A stretch of 64,000 nucleotides of DNA, taken from positions 228,063,739 to 228,127,738 of the forward strand of contig NC_133656.1 of assembly GCF_009905375.1 (NCBI RefSeq), written 5' to 3'. Below are positions 1 through 10,800 of the stretch, one piece after another (the stretch's first letter is position 1; each line of letters opens with the position of its first letter). The DNA comes from Apium graveolens. Taxonomy: Eukaryota > Streptophyta > Magnoliopsida > Apiales > Apiaceae. The translations under genes and the position numbers were made by a program. The notes beneath the pieces were generated by a model. The model was not told where the DNA came from. It did not search any database and worked only from the letters and a program-made list of their open reading frames with translations.

Positions 1-2
1 CC

Positions 3-1091
3 AAATTCTCAATAGCCAAGAAGGAAGAAGACAAGCAATTAAAGGCTGACAAAAGAGCACAAGCAAAGCTTGAACAACAGCTAAAGTCAAGTCTAGTTGA
101 AAAAGAAAAAGGGATTGAAGTCAGGGGTGAAGACAAGACTACAAACCTAGATGAGGTTTTAGGGAGTATATTTGGTGAGAGTGTGGAAGAAAGAGAGGAA
201 TGGCAGAAGGGAAACAGAAGAAAGGCCAAGGCACATAGAAGGAGTGGAGATAACACTGAAGTAACCAAATCTATATCTAAACCACTACCTTCCATACCTG
301 AACCCCTTGTTGCTGATCCCACAATAAACATCCATGGTGAACCAATCATTCCAAAAGAGGAACCTATTGATTGGGACACTATCAAATTGCCTACCTTTCT
401 AACCACTCTTCCACTACCAAAGAAACAGAAAAGAAAACCAAAATCTACACCTCCCATAACCTCTAAGAAATTCACTCAAAAACAAAAACCTAAGCCTAAG
501 TCACCCATTTCTAAAGATGATTATGTTCACATCTGTGACATAAAAGAAATTTCAGACATTGAACTCTATCTGGATGAGCTGGAGGATGTAAGGGGAATAG
601 CTGCCTACAGACAGTTACCAGAGAGATTAGTGTTCAGATATAAAGGAGCTGGAGAAAGAACATGGCCTCTCCACAGGATTCTGGATGAAGGCTACTCTAC
701 CTTGATTAGAGTCTATTCAGCTATACAAAAGGATTCTGGCTTTACCAGAACTGCCAAGACTGAAATTCTCAACAAGATAGCCAATATAAGGAAAACTTGG
801 AGGGAGCCCAATGCTTTACCCAGGACTTTACTCATTCAAGAAAGGGAAATGAAAATTCTCAAATCACCTCATTGGTTGATGGAATTTAGAGATGATAAAG
901 GAGTCAGAAGATTTTTCAGACTTGAAGACCAACTCAAGATTGCCAGCAATGAAACTCTCAAAGAAATGCAATCTAAGTTGGATGTCAGTGTTGAAGATGA
1001 AGCTGAATTCTTCAGACAACTCCAACTCCAAATTGAGGAAAATGACAAAAGGCTAGGAAAGAAAACCAGGGAACAAAGAAGAAAAAGATGA
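3..1091 (+). CDS. Retrotransposon accessory 3' ORF product (partial, N-terminus outside window)
   Basis: The frame is open from base 3 to TGA at 1089-1091, 362 codons, so the true start lies upstream; the first GTG at 183 is not a start. The first 150 residues are lysine-, glutamate- and proline-rich, coiled-coil-like at the extreme left and basic around 420-510. A compact, less biased domain follows at about 520-1000, with many aromatic and charged residues (RLPERLVF, GAGERTWPLHRILDEGY), ending in a charged helix. There is no zinc knuckle, protease, integrase or RT motif. It sits between where pol should end and the polypurine tract, the position of the extra ORF of SIRE-type copia elements. 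I see no signal peptide or clear membrane segment, so an envelope-like role is not supported. Function unknown. Confidence 0.7.
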   Translation, partial: KFSIAKKEEDKQLKADKRAQAKLEQQLKSSLVEKEKGIEVRGEDKTTNLDEVLGSIFGESVEEREEWQKGNRRKAKAHRRSGDNTEVTKSISKPLPSIPEPLVADPTINIHGEPIIPKEEPIDWDTIKLPTFLTTLPLPKKQKRKPKSTPPITSKKFTQKQKPKPKSPISKDDYVHICDIKEISDIELYLDELEDVRGIAAYRQLPERLVFRYKGAGERTWPLHRILDEGYSTLIRVYSAIQKDSGFTRTAKTEILNKIANIRKTWREPNALPRTLLIQEREMKILKSPHWLMEFRDDKGVRRFFRLEDQLKIASNETLKEMQSKLDVSVEDEAEFFRQLQLQIEENDKRLGKKTREQRRKR

Positions 1092-1270
1092 TTTGCTCAG
1101 ACTAAAGGAGTGTCCTTGGAAACACTGTAAATCTTCAATTATCTCCTAGTACATACACTTTTGCAGCATTTTTAAATTTCTACTTAGTTTCAATTCATAT
1201 ATCTGTTAAGTGTTTTGTTATCATCAAGTTAACCCTGAATTTATGCCTACAATTCTTATAGACATAAATA

Positions 1271-1279
1271 GGGGGAGAT
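1271..1279 (+). other. Polypurine tract of copia element
   Basis: GGGGGAGAT lies immediately before the LTR start TGTTAGG. It is the usual primer site for plus-strand DNA synthesis. Confidence 0.8.
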
Positions 1280-1355
1280 TGTTAGGAATGTATGTGCATT
1301 AGTTTGATGATATGTTTAACAAAATACTTAAGTAGAAATTTAGTGTCTGTAGCCT

Positions 1356-1775
1356 CAACGGATAAGACCACTTTGGCTATCCGTTGATGGTGTAGCTTTA
1401 CTTAGAAATAAGTCTAGTGTTGTAGCATATTTCAGTCTCTGTATTTAAAATGTAATTCTTGGAAGTTGAGAGAAACTATGAGTCATGTTGACTACTAGAT
1501 GATATGCAGATAGGAAGGCCAATTGTAAATACTTCATGCCTTGTAATTTTGTATAAGTGAAGTGGTATCAACGGATGACTTAAAGACCTTCAACGGATGA
1601 GAAGCTAAGCTTCAACGGATGTCTCTAAAGCTTCAACGGATAAAGTCATCAACGGATAACATCCTTCAACGGATGAATGCATCAACGGATGAAAGCTTCA
1701 ACGGATAACATCCTTCAACGGATGAGTGCATCAACGGATGAAAGCTTCAACGGATGTTCTGATGATTAGCCGTTG
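1356..1775 (+). promoter_or_regulatory. Array of 14 CAACGG motifs in LTR U3
   Basis: Twelve forward CAACGGAT copies start at 1356, 1569, 1591, 1613, 1634, 1650, 1667, 1683, 1699, 1716, 1732 and 1748. Two reverse-orientation cores lie at about 1379 and 1768. From 1634 to 1748 the spacing is 16 or 17 bp every time; the three before are 21-22 bp apart. The reverse complement CCGTTG fits the plant MYB consensus CNGTTR, and AACGG is also the core of the MSA element bound by three-repeat MYBs. The block ends about 220 bp upstream of the TATA box. Enhancer function is inferred. Confidence 0.6.
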
Positions 1776-1993
1776 ATAAGGGGTAGTTGTACCTACAAAC
1801 AGAGGCACATGGGTTGATAGAGACAACTGAGATGTGGTAGCCGAATTTCAGGAACAACAGAAAAAGCAGCCGTTCTTCTCTAGTACAAAGATGCAATAGT
1901 CAACAAAGTACTGGAGTGAACAGGAAAAGAAGCAAGTGAAGATCTTATTTTATTACTGTATTTTATATTATTCTTCACTTGTACACTTGGTAA

Positions 1994-2000
1994 TATATAA
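1994..2000 (+). promoter_or_regulatory. TATA box of copia LTR
   Basis: TATATAA followed by ACC, in U3 downstream of the motif array. It is a good plant TATA match. The start site would be about 30 bp further on. Confidence 0.5.
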
Positions 2001-2358
2001 ACCAAGTAGAAGCTAGTAATTAGATGTGAGATTTTCCAGAGCTGTTTAGAAAAATATTGAGAGAAAATTCATCTAGTTTGTACTAGGATGCAGCTGTGAT
2101 CAACATTGTTTAATCACAGATTTTCTAAAATACCATCTCTGGTGGAACAACAAATCCACCAGAAAAGTTTTTAAGGTCTGTTGTGTTCTTTACATTTGTG
2201 CTTGAATATATATCTGTCTGTATTAGCTTAAAGCAATTCACACACTTGTTCTTCTTGAACACACAACTTTCATAAACTGCTCAAAACTTGAAAAAGTTTT
2301 GAGATTTACATTCAACCCCCCTTCTGTAAATCTCATTGTTAGTCCACTAGGAATAACA

Positions 2359-3597
2359 GTATTTTCAATATTTTTAAAAAAGATATATATATATATATAT
2401 GTACATTTTAATTACTTTTTATAATAAAAAATATGTTAAAAATATATGAGATATATTTCCAAACTAAAACATGATTAATAAATAAGATAATAATCCATTT
2501 ATATATTATGCCTAATTTTATATTTGGAATTAATTTCTTTAAAATTAAATGTACAAATATTCAACTAACTATCATTTTGTTGTGAAATTCAAGTAATTAT
2601 CTTTAAAGTTAAATATAATATTAATTTAGCACATTTACATATTATGTGTATGATAAAAATCATATATGACAATATGGTGTAGCGATAAGAGGTTGTATAA
2701 TTGAATGAAATAACTTGAGTTCGATTCCCACAAAACACATTTTTTATATAAATATTAAAAACAGAGGTAATTTATTATTTTCAATGAGACATTTTAATCT
2801 AATGAAATTATACCTTATTCTCATATTATATATAGAAGAGAAGAGAAGAGATGTAATTATATTATTAATGACTATATTAAGAATAATACTAATTCTAATA
2901 AGATATAATCTTAATTACCTATTTTTAATTATACCAGTTCGACGGTTGGGATTATTTTGACGGTACATGACCACAATTTTGAAGTACCATGCGGTTATTA
3001 TATATAAAAGATATAATTGTGAGTTTGTAGTGATTTTAATCGTCTTTAAAACCAAAGATAAGAGTTGCGGAAATAAATGTAGTAGGCTACAAGGATTTTT
3101 TCCCCAAAATTATAAAATTTATTCTTTTCTTCTCTCTCAGATAACAACTTCCGAGCATAACAAAATTTGTGTTTAGTTTAGTATGTAGATTAGTACCTGT
3201 TTTCATTTTATACGTAGGTACTTATTTCACGAAAGTTGGAAAGTATAAAACTTTTTACCTGTATAGATATTGTTATTATTATTATTTTTGAAGCATACAA
3301 GCAGTCTATTAAATCTTGTTAAAGGATAAATATGTGTGCTTAAAATTATCTAAAAAATGTCAATGTTGTTTTCTGATTTTTTTTTATAATATTGAAAATT
3401 CTTTACCATGCTTTACCTTTTAAGTCCCACGGCGCAAATGGCTGCTCACTGAACTTTCAAACTCAGACTCTCGTTCCTAACCACCAATCTCATCACTCCT
3501 TCCCCATTTACTATCTATACATATGCATGAAATAATTTGCGAATATATATCGTATCATTCAACTTTAATGTCGGGGAGTGAACCGGTTATCAGAGTG
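2359..3597. other. AT-rich intergenic DNA, no gene
   Basis: Very AT-rich, with a short TA run near 2383-2400. The short ORFs here (2715-2960, 2967-3176) have no recognisable content. The only structured piece is a possible SINE head at 2676-2729. Confidence 0.6.
2676..2729 (+). mobile_element. Possible tRNA-derived SINE head
   Basis: GTGTAGCGATAAGAGG resembles a pol III A box, and GAGTTCGATTCCC about 38 bp later is a good B box. No tRNA cloverleaf can be drawn and no 3' tail or target duplication was found, so this is at most a SINE fragment. Confidence 0.35.
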
Positions 3598-4240
3598 TGT
3601 TGGGCTTGCAGAGCAGCCTAACTCCACATTAGTATGATACTGTCCGTTTTGGATTGAGTTCGCAAGAATTTGATTTTGGGACCACGTGTTTTTTGTTTTG
3701 GGCATATCCCAAAATGCCTCATATTAATGGAGTTATCTGACTACTTATATTATAGTAAACTGTCACTCCTATAAACGATGTGACAGAACTTCTAACAATC
3801 TCCCCCTTCAGACATCGGGCCCGACACCTGTCAATTTTGCCTCCTGATTGTGTGATCCCCCTTCACCTATACTGGAAGTCCATCTGGCTATTTGCTCCTC
3901 TTAGATCCATACTGTAAGCTCCACCTGCCTTTTTCTTAAACCCATACGGGGTATCTCATCTGCCTCCTCCTGCCTTTTTCTTAAACCCATACGGGGTAGC
4001 TCATCTGCCTCCTCCTAGGTCCATTCTGGAGCCCACATGAGATTGTTATAGACCATTATAACCTGAAACTTTGATAACACTTGTTGGGCTTACTCAGCAT
4101 ACCTAATTCCATATTAGTGTGATATTGTCCGCTTTGGGTCCAGTCCGCACGTGTTTGATTTTGGGCACATCCCAAAATGCCTCTGACTGTTTATATTCTA
4201 GAAATCTGCCCCTCCCATAAATGATGTGGGATGCAAAGAA
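3598..4240 (-). mobile_element. TRIM (miniature LTR retrotransposon), non-coding
   Basis: Two related direct repeats of about 200 and 160 bp flank about 285 bp of non-coding DNA. The left repeat (3598-3797) starts TGTTGGGC and ends CTAACA. The right repeat starts TGTTGGGC at 4082 and can be followed to about 4240, where its end decays. Both contain the landmarks TTAGTRTGATAYTGTCCG, TTTGATTTTGGG and CCCAAAATGCCTC. CTCCCCCTTCAG just right of the left repeat is a polypurine tract read on the minus strand. TTGATAAC just left of the right repeat resembles a weak minus-strand methionine-tRNA primer site. The orientation is therefore minus. The interior encodes nothing and contains a 45-bp tandem duplication. 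Confidence 0.75.
3926..4015. repeat. 45-bp tandem duplication inside TRIM
   Basis: TGCCTTTTTCTTAAACCCAT and the following bases to CTCCTCC occur at 3926-3970 and again at 3971-4015, with about one difference (TATC/TAGC). Confidence 0.85.
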
Positions 4241-4324
4241 TTTTTTTGTCATCTCAAACAAGTTTTTTCAGAGTTGGGACTTGCAGAAAATCATTACTCA
4301 TACGAATATCAAGGTCTTCGATAA

Positions 4325-6680
4325 AAAATTCACGAAAAATTCATAAAGCTTAGAGTTGATGTTCAAAGTGTTGTTTATAAAGCCTATAAAATGGGTCGAT
4401 CAGACCCAAGAAAAATTGTTTTTGCAACTAAAATGGGGTTGGCATTAGTAATTGCATCACTTCTTATCTTCTTTGAAGAACTATTGACGTTTATTGGGAT
4501 AAAGTGCATCTGGGCTATCCTTGTCGTGGTAATTGTGTTCGATTTTAGCATAGGTATAATTTGATTATTCATAATTCATGTATGACATTTTTTTGTTCTC
4601 TGCTATTTTTTATAGTTTCGTTCCGCTTATATTTATGTATTTATGGGGTTTGTTTTAACTTTTAGAATCAACATTTAGTAAAAGATTTAATCGTGCCCTT
4701 GGGACTTTGTTAGCTGGAGGATTGACTCTTTGTAGTGCTCAACTATCCCAATTCCCAAATGGTTGGAAAATTTCAAGTTGTGATCGTAATAAGCATGTTC
4801 ATTATATATTTGATTTTCTCAAGTATGTGTGTTATGCTTGCTTTTAGGATAAAACTTGGGACCAACACATTTAATCTAATTACGAGATACAGTGAACGAT
4901 TTAATCCCATATCTGATTCTTTTAATTAACTTGTGAAAGATTTACATCATTATTAATACATTTGAGGGGTATAAACCAATCTCCTAAAGAGTTATCGATT
5001 TTATGTGAAATGAGCTAAGAATTGATTACCTTTTTTACCAAGAATTGATCAACTAATAAAAAATTTGTAGGACAAAAGATTTCTCTGGTGCAAAAATAGA
5101 GCAACCATCCTGCAATCAATCCCATATACAAAATAGCTATAATAAGCATAATAAAACATTTTTATGCACAGTCACAACTGATTACTTCGTGTTAAGATTT
5201 TCCTTGTTATTGAATAACTTTTTTTTATATTCTGGATTTCAAGGTTTCTCTACGACATATACGAAGCAATATCCAACAATGAAGTAATATGAATATGGGT
5301 GTCGTTGTTTCTTGATGACATACTGTATTGATTTGGTATCCGAAATGTCAAATTTTATTGTTACAGTTTCTTCAAGATTGTTGTTAATTTCTGTTATAGA
5401 CGGTGTTTGTTTAGGGGTAAATGCATGCATTTATCCCATCTGGTCAGGAGAGGATTTGCACAAATTGGTGGTAAAAAAATTCAAGGGTGTTGCCGATTCT
5501 TTGGAAGCTCAGAATCTTTTATCTACATTTTTTCCCCAATTTGTTGTGGGGAGTAATTCCCCCATTGATATTTTTTCTTCCTATATGATGCATTAGTCGG
5601 TATCTGCAGTGTGTCAAATACGATAGAATTCCTTTTAAAATTCTTATATATCGAGCCTCTGATGATCCATTATACATTGGGTACGGATATGCTGTAGAGT
5701 CTAGTAGCCAAGAGAAATCATTGGTAGGCAATAAACTTAATTGTATGCCTGGATAATATACTTTACAACTCTACAAGGTTTTACAGTTTATGGTTACCAA
5801 CTTACCATTATATGATCCTTTATGCAGCTAGGTTTTGCTGTTTGGGAATCCCCTCATGACGGATACAAAATGTTCAATTATCCGTTGAGTAACTATGTCA
5901 AAATTACTGGTGCATTAAGGTATTATGAATTTACTATTATGCCAATGCATGGCTGTATACTTGCCGAGATACAAGTATGAGGTAACAATTAATGATTCAT
6001 TTTCCTTCCTCCTCCCCCTTCATTGATTTTGTTCACCTCAAATTTTTTTATAGGCAACATCTGAGTTGCGAGCAATATTTAGCAATGAGATTCAAAAAGT
6101 TGGCACTGTAGGGGCTAATGTCTTATTTGAGCTCAGAGTCAAGGGTGAAAAGATGGAAAGATTAAGCCCAGGAAATTTGCTAGCAGAAGTGCATTAGGCT
6201 GTTGAAGGATTTCAAATGGCGATTGATGAAAAATCATACCTTTTGATCAATACCGAGAATTGGGCCAGTACCAGAATGATGGAGAAATTTGAGGACCCTA
6301 ATCATTTACAAGACCTGAAGGATGCTGGAAAAAAAATTGGTTATAAGCTCCATCAGTCAAGTGGTGGGTCATTTAAGATCAATCCCGGGACCAAGGCACC
6401 CAACATGATTGGAATTTCTTCTGTTGCACAAGTAGGATTATCTGAAGATGTGCTCAGGCACCAACAATGGCCTTCACATATATATTTTATTGGTGATACC
6501 GTTCTTAATGAATGGGAAGAAAGGACATACGAAAGTGCAACTGAATTGTCATTGGCTACCTTCACTTCTTTGTTGATGGAGTCGCAAGGCTTCAAAATCT
6601 TGTCAACTCATTTGAAGAGTTTAGTGAGAACGCAAAATTTATGGAGCCACTATCAGAACCTAACCGTACATGTCGAGTAG
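4325..6680 (+). pseudogene. Aluminium-activated malate transporter (ALMT) family pseudogene
   Basis: Translated pieces match the ALMT family in order. Piece 1 (4328-4560) has SDPRKIVFATKMGLAL and a transmembrane helix ending VVVIVFDFS. Piece 2 (4664-4745) has FNRALGTLLAGG. Piece 3 (about 5320-5510) has [19 protein letters not shown]. Piece 4 (about 5825-5975) has [19 protein letters not shown] and [12 protein letters not shown]. Piece 5 (6055-6680) has EKMERLSPGNLLAEVH and SYLLINTENW. Functional members are anion channels with an N-terminal membrane domain of about six helices and a cytosolic helical C-terminus. Lesions seen: no convincing start (TAA at 4322), TAG at 6195-6197 in the last exon, and a frameshift near 6580-6586, after which the family motif LQNLVNSFEE continues in another frame. 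Several transmembrane segments are missing or unrecognisable. Confidence 0.85.
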
Positions 6681-7800
6681 TTCAATGGAAAAACCGATTT
6701 GATTCCTGAATTGAACTTGTATATCTCTTTCACTTAGCGTACGTATAATCATATACTTATTAGATTAAACAAACATATATGTACATTTTCTATTATCTTT
6801 TAGAAGATAACTTCAAAAATAAATTAAAACGCGAGGCAGATTCCGTACTTTTCTCAACGTACTTCCTAATGTTCTTAAAATCTATGAGATTTTCTGTTTT
6901 ATATCTATATTCGAGCAACATGACATGTTTATACAGTTCGTCTGAGCTAGATAAGTCTGTTGGCAATATCTAAATATTTATGCATAACGACGAATATCAC
7001 AAGAAACCAATTTTGCTAGTCTCTTTTTTCAAATGTGTTACTTGTTAAGTTATTATGTATCGCAATTTAGCTTCACAGTAGACTTACAAGTAAGGAAGAA
7101 TTCAAAAAAATAATTTGTGTCGGCTTTTCTCTTGCACAGTTGGAAACAACAATTTCAACCATTGTTGCACATAACCATAGAAGAATACCCAACTTATGAG
7201 ATAATAGAGATGAATGTTGCAGTGTCTTCCGCAACGTTCATGAGAACCATAGTATGGGCATAAACAACTGAAATATTTGTTGCGCAGAGGAAACATGATA
7301 CAAGGAGTCACATCTGTGACAAGTACTATTCAAAACAAGAATAAGTTACAGTACTTCAATTTATGATTTTATCAGTAATATCAAATAAAAAAAGATCATT
7401 ATAAGCCTTAATGTTGTTGGCTTATATTTTTACGAGATAAAATAAGAGCGCAATATGCAAATCAAGAGCGGTAACAAACTATTTACCAACTCAAGAAATT
7501 TTAAAGCGAAAGATGCCATCTTCTGGTTCATATGATCACTATCCACATCAATCTATAAAATAGGCCCTTCGGAGGTTTCACGACGTAAATGATTCCGATT
7601 TACATAAGCTCGACTTACGCCATTTACACTGAGCTCGCAGTGAAAAACAGCCTGAAACCCGTTGGTGTAATTTATTGCCAAGGCATCTACTCTAGAATGT
7701 TACAGTGTCTAACTGTCCAATGTATTTTTTTGTAGTTAAACATAGTCACACAAGGTTTGAATCCTCGATGAGGGATATACGATGACATTAGCAGAGGCTG
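6681..7800. other. Intergenic DNA, no gene seen
   Basis: Between the ALMT remnant and the gypsy element. Only short ORFs without recognisable content. A GGTTTGAATCC motif near 7754 resembles a pol III B box but has no A box at the usual spacing. Confidence 0.5.
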
Positions 7801-10800
7801 TGTAACGCCCTCCAGACCCGGGGTATAAGTCTGGGGGTTACTAGCTAATCTCCAAAATCTGTACAATCTGATTAACAAATAATAAAGAATTGAAACTAAA
7901 CCCCTTTAACATTAACCAGGATCTTTTTAGGTTAAAGTATGAAAACAAGAACCACCAACTACTTTATTACAAAACCAGATTTAAAATCTCACAAACTCTC
8001 TTTATTACAAACCATTGTCTAATTCATTTTAAACTAAGTTCAGCTTTTATTCAAACACACACACTATCTATCAACACTCCACATGTTCGGGCAACTCAAA
8101 GCTTTCTTCTTGGATTGGGATCAACACCTTGGGTATCAGAGTATCCCGAGGCTTGACCCGCTTTTTTACCACTCCAGTCTCGATGGGTTTCATATTCCTT
8201 CTTAACTGAAAACAATAAGGTGAATAACAATAAAAGGGGTGAGCCAAAAATTGCTCAACAAGTCCACAAAATATAAACAGTGTTAAGGTAATATAAATGA
8301 ATTCATAACCCAGGTATATCTGCAAAGATATAACCTCACGAGACTAGAAAGAAGGCCATTACTGGCGATTACAAATGAACTAAACCGGACTCAAGTTCGC
8401 AGCTATACCCTGCTGATCAGCCAGTATACAGTGCAGATCTATATCTCACTATATAGATCCCGTCGGGCACATAGGCACTACGGCCCATCTCAAGGATCCG
8501 GTTATGTTCCGGTCCTTAGGATTAAGTAGACTTAATCCCAAAAGTAGTATTATCCAGTCCCTGGAATAGCAACCGGAATGATCAGTATGCTTTGATATAT
8601 TCTAACAACCAGAATATATCAATAATTGTGAGTAATAATTGGAATATGAATAATGAATTCAAATGAAGAGAATAATTCAAGAATCGAACTGAAATATGAA
8701 TAAAAGAATTAAAAGAGTACAAGCGTAATAAAAATTTGAAATAAATATTACTATTCTGAAAGTAGAATATGGGAGAAACTTGCCTTCTGCGCGACTCACT
8801 GTAATTAAATCACCTACTCGACATGCCTTGTTGGCTTAGCTTCTGTTAGCAAAATATATTGGTTAAGTCATTTTGTACTTCAATTGCATCTGGAATCGAC
8901 TTCATTTCGTTCCTAACATCTACCCATGCGCTTATGACTGACTCGTATATTATATATAAACAAGTAAGACTCGATTAACCACATAATACACATAAGCACA
9001 TAAGCACATAATCATTTTCATAGTTAAAATAATTTTTAGAATCAAAATCGATTCGCTGATTGCTCCGCTGATCACCTTCTGCCTCGTTTCCTATTTTTCC
9101 GGAATTTTTCGGACTCGTCTCGGTACGCATTTCGACTGATAATCAAGTAATTAATAAAGTCAACTAATTTCTAGAAGTAATTAGGTTTTTATATTATTTT
9201 TAATGAAAATAATTCATTTTTCTGAGTAAAATGGCTTTCGTTTCGCTCAATTCGGACTAACGGTTGAATTATTATCAATTAAGCACCGATAATGCAATTT
9301 ATTATTCACTATAAATAAATATTACAAATTTTTAAATCCTAAAATAATTACTTAAGAAAAATCAAAGTCAAAAATAATTTTTTGGAGTTAAAATGAATAA
9401 GTTATGATTTATTGAAAGTTATTTGATTAATTATCGAAATAATTAATCACTTTTAATGATTTAATAAATAAATAAATAAATAATAATTAATAAGTAATTA
9501 TTTAATAATTTAAAATAATTAATCCCTAATTATTAGGAGTAATCACAATTTATTACAAATATTTACAACTTATCATTATTTATTTGATTAGATCGATTAT
9601 TTACAAATAAATAATCGATACACTCAGTTGATACGATAACTATCGAATAAATAAACTATTATTTGAATCAGAATTCGATTCAACGATCCACTACTCATAT
9701 TTCTACGAGTTATTCGCATTTCTCGCATAATTATCGAAACATTACGGTTTTTATTATAATTTATACGATTTAAATTAGCTATTTGTATTTAATTATCCAT
9801 TACGAATAATTATTATGATATTATACGAATAATTAACTATCGTCCGAATACTAATAATAATAATAATAATAATAATAATCGAACTTATTGTTCAATTATC
9901 CGTGTAATTACGAGTCAATCGTTTTATTCCCCTAATTATCGAATCGTTTCTCGTAATATTCGATAATAATTTTAATCTTTACTTATTAATCATTTACTTA
10001 ACTTATTAAATAATAAATAAATAGATAAATGATTAAATAAATAATTACAACTTAATTAAATCACTAAATTCAAATTTATAAATTAATAAAATAATTCAGA
10101 AGCTATTAATAATATTTTTTTCAGAACTTAAACAATTTTTTAATTGATTTTAGAATTAATAAAAACTAACTTTGATTTTATAAAATATAATTAAATAATT
10201 AAAATCCAGAATCAGAAATCAGGTTAAGGAAATTGGGTATTGATGATCAAACCCGGGTCGTACACCAGGTCGAAACCGGGTCGACCACGGGTCGCCAAGA
10301 ACAGTCGCCCGGTTGCCCAAAATCCGACACCGAGGTCTGTTTCCGGCGAGGCTCAATCGAAGCCAATACGTAATGGTTCGACACCGTTCTTGCTGCCCAC
10401 ACGTTCCACTCGACTTCGTCGTCACAACCACCCGCTCTGCAACCACCGACGATAGCCCCGTCGTCTCCTCCGGCCAAAAACGAAGCTTTTCCGGCAGGTT
10501 AAATCGGAAAAACGGGTCTTGCTAAAACGGAAACCAAATTCGATGATTCGGGTGTCAAATCAAAGCTTAAACCATTTACAATCGATCCCCAACCATCACA
10601 ACAATCACAGATCAATCAAAATCACAAAAAAAATCGAATCAAAAATTCGGGTAAAACTACGAACTCGAACCATACCCTCCTGGGGTTATACCAATCAATT
10701 AAATACTCAAAATCATTCCTAAGAATCAAGGGAAACTATACGAACCATCAAAATCATCAAATAATTCAAGAATTAAAAACGCCCAATTCGACTATAAACC

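Larger units (their letters stand above)
1..2358 (+). mobile_element. Ty1/copia LTR retrotransposon, 3' part only
   Basis: Window begins inside the internal region of a plus-strand LTR retrotransposon. Seen: an ORF open from the first base, a polypurine tract (GGGGGAGAT, 1271-1279), and directly after it an LTR that starts TGTTAGG and ends AATAACA, so the LTR ends are the inverted repeat TGTTA/TAACA. Gag, integrase, reverse transcriptase and the 5' LTR would lie left of the window. The copia assignment rests on the style of the polypurine tract and on the extra ORF placed between pol and the 3' LTR, as in SIRE-like copia elements. No pol domain is visible here, so the superfamily is probable rather than proven. 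Confidence 0.8.
1280..2358 (+). repeat. 3' LTR of copia element
   Basis: A 1,079-bp terminal repeat with ends TGTTA and TAACA. U3 holds a cluster of CAACGGAT motifs (1569-1775) and a TATA box (TATATAA, 1994-2000), placing the transcription start near 2025-2035. The stretch from there to 2358 would be R plus U5. The partner LTR is outside the window, so the right boundary rests on the inverted terminal bases only. Confidence 0.8.

Noticed and set aside
1569..1775. Regularly spaced short repeats resembling a CRISPR array
   Set aside because: Repeats are only 8 bp with 8-9 bp gaps, lie inside a plant LTR, and no cas genes exist; it is a promoter motif array.
3598..4240. Cassandra-type TRIM with 5S rRNA promoter in the LTR
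   Set aside because: No 5S-like internal promoter or 5S sequence could be found in either repeat, so only the general TRIM class is claimed.
7740..7780. GGTTTGAATCC as part of a tRNA or SINE
   Set aside because: B box alone; no A box at proper spacing and no cloverleaf.
8071..8325. 84-residue ORF repeated at 17961-18215
   Set aside because: It appears twice only because it lies in both LTRs. It has no family features and the two copies differ at several amino-acid positions, as expected for neutral drift.
10219..10525. Several overlapping ORFs on both strands
   Set aside because: GC-rich LTR segment with few stop codons in any frame; no coding signal.
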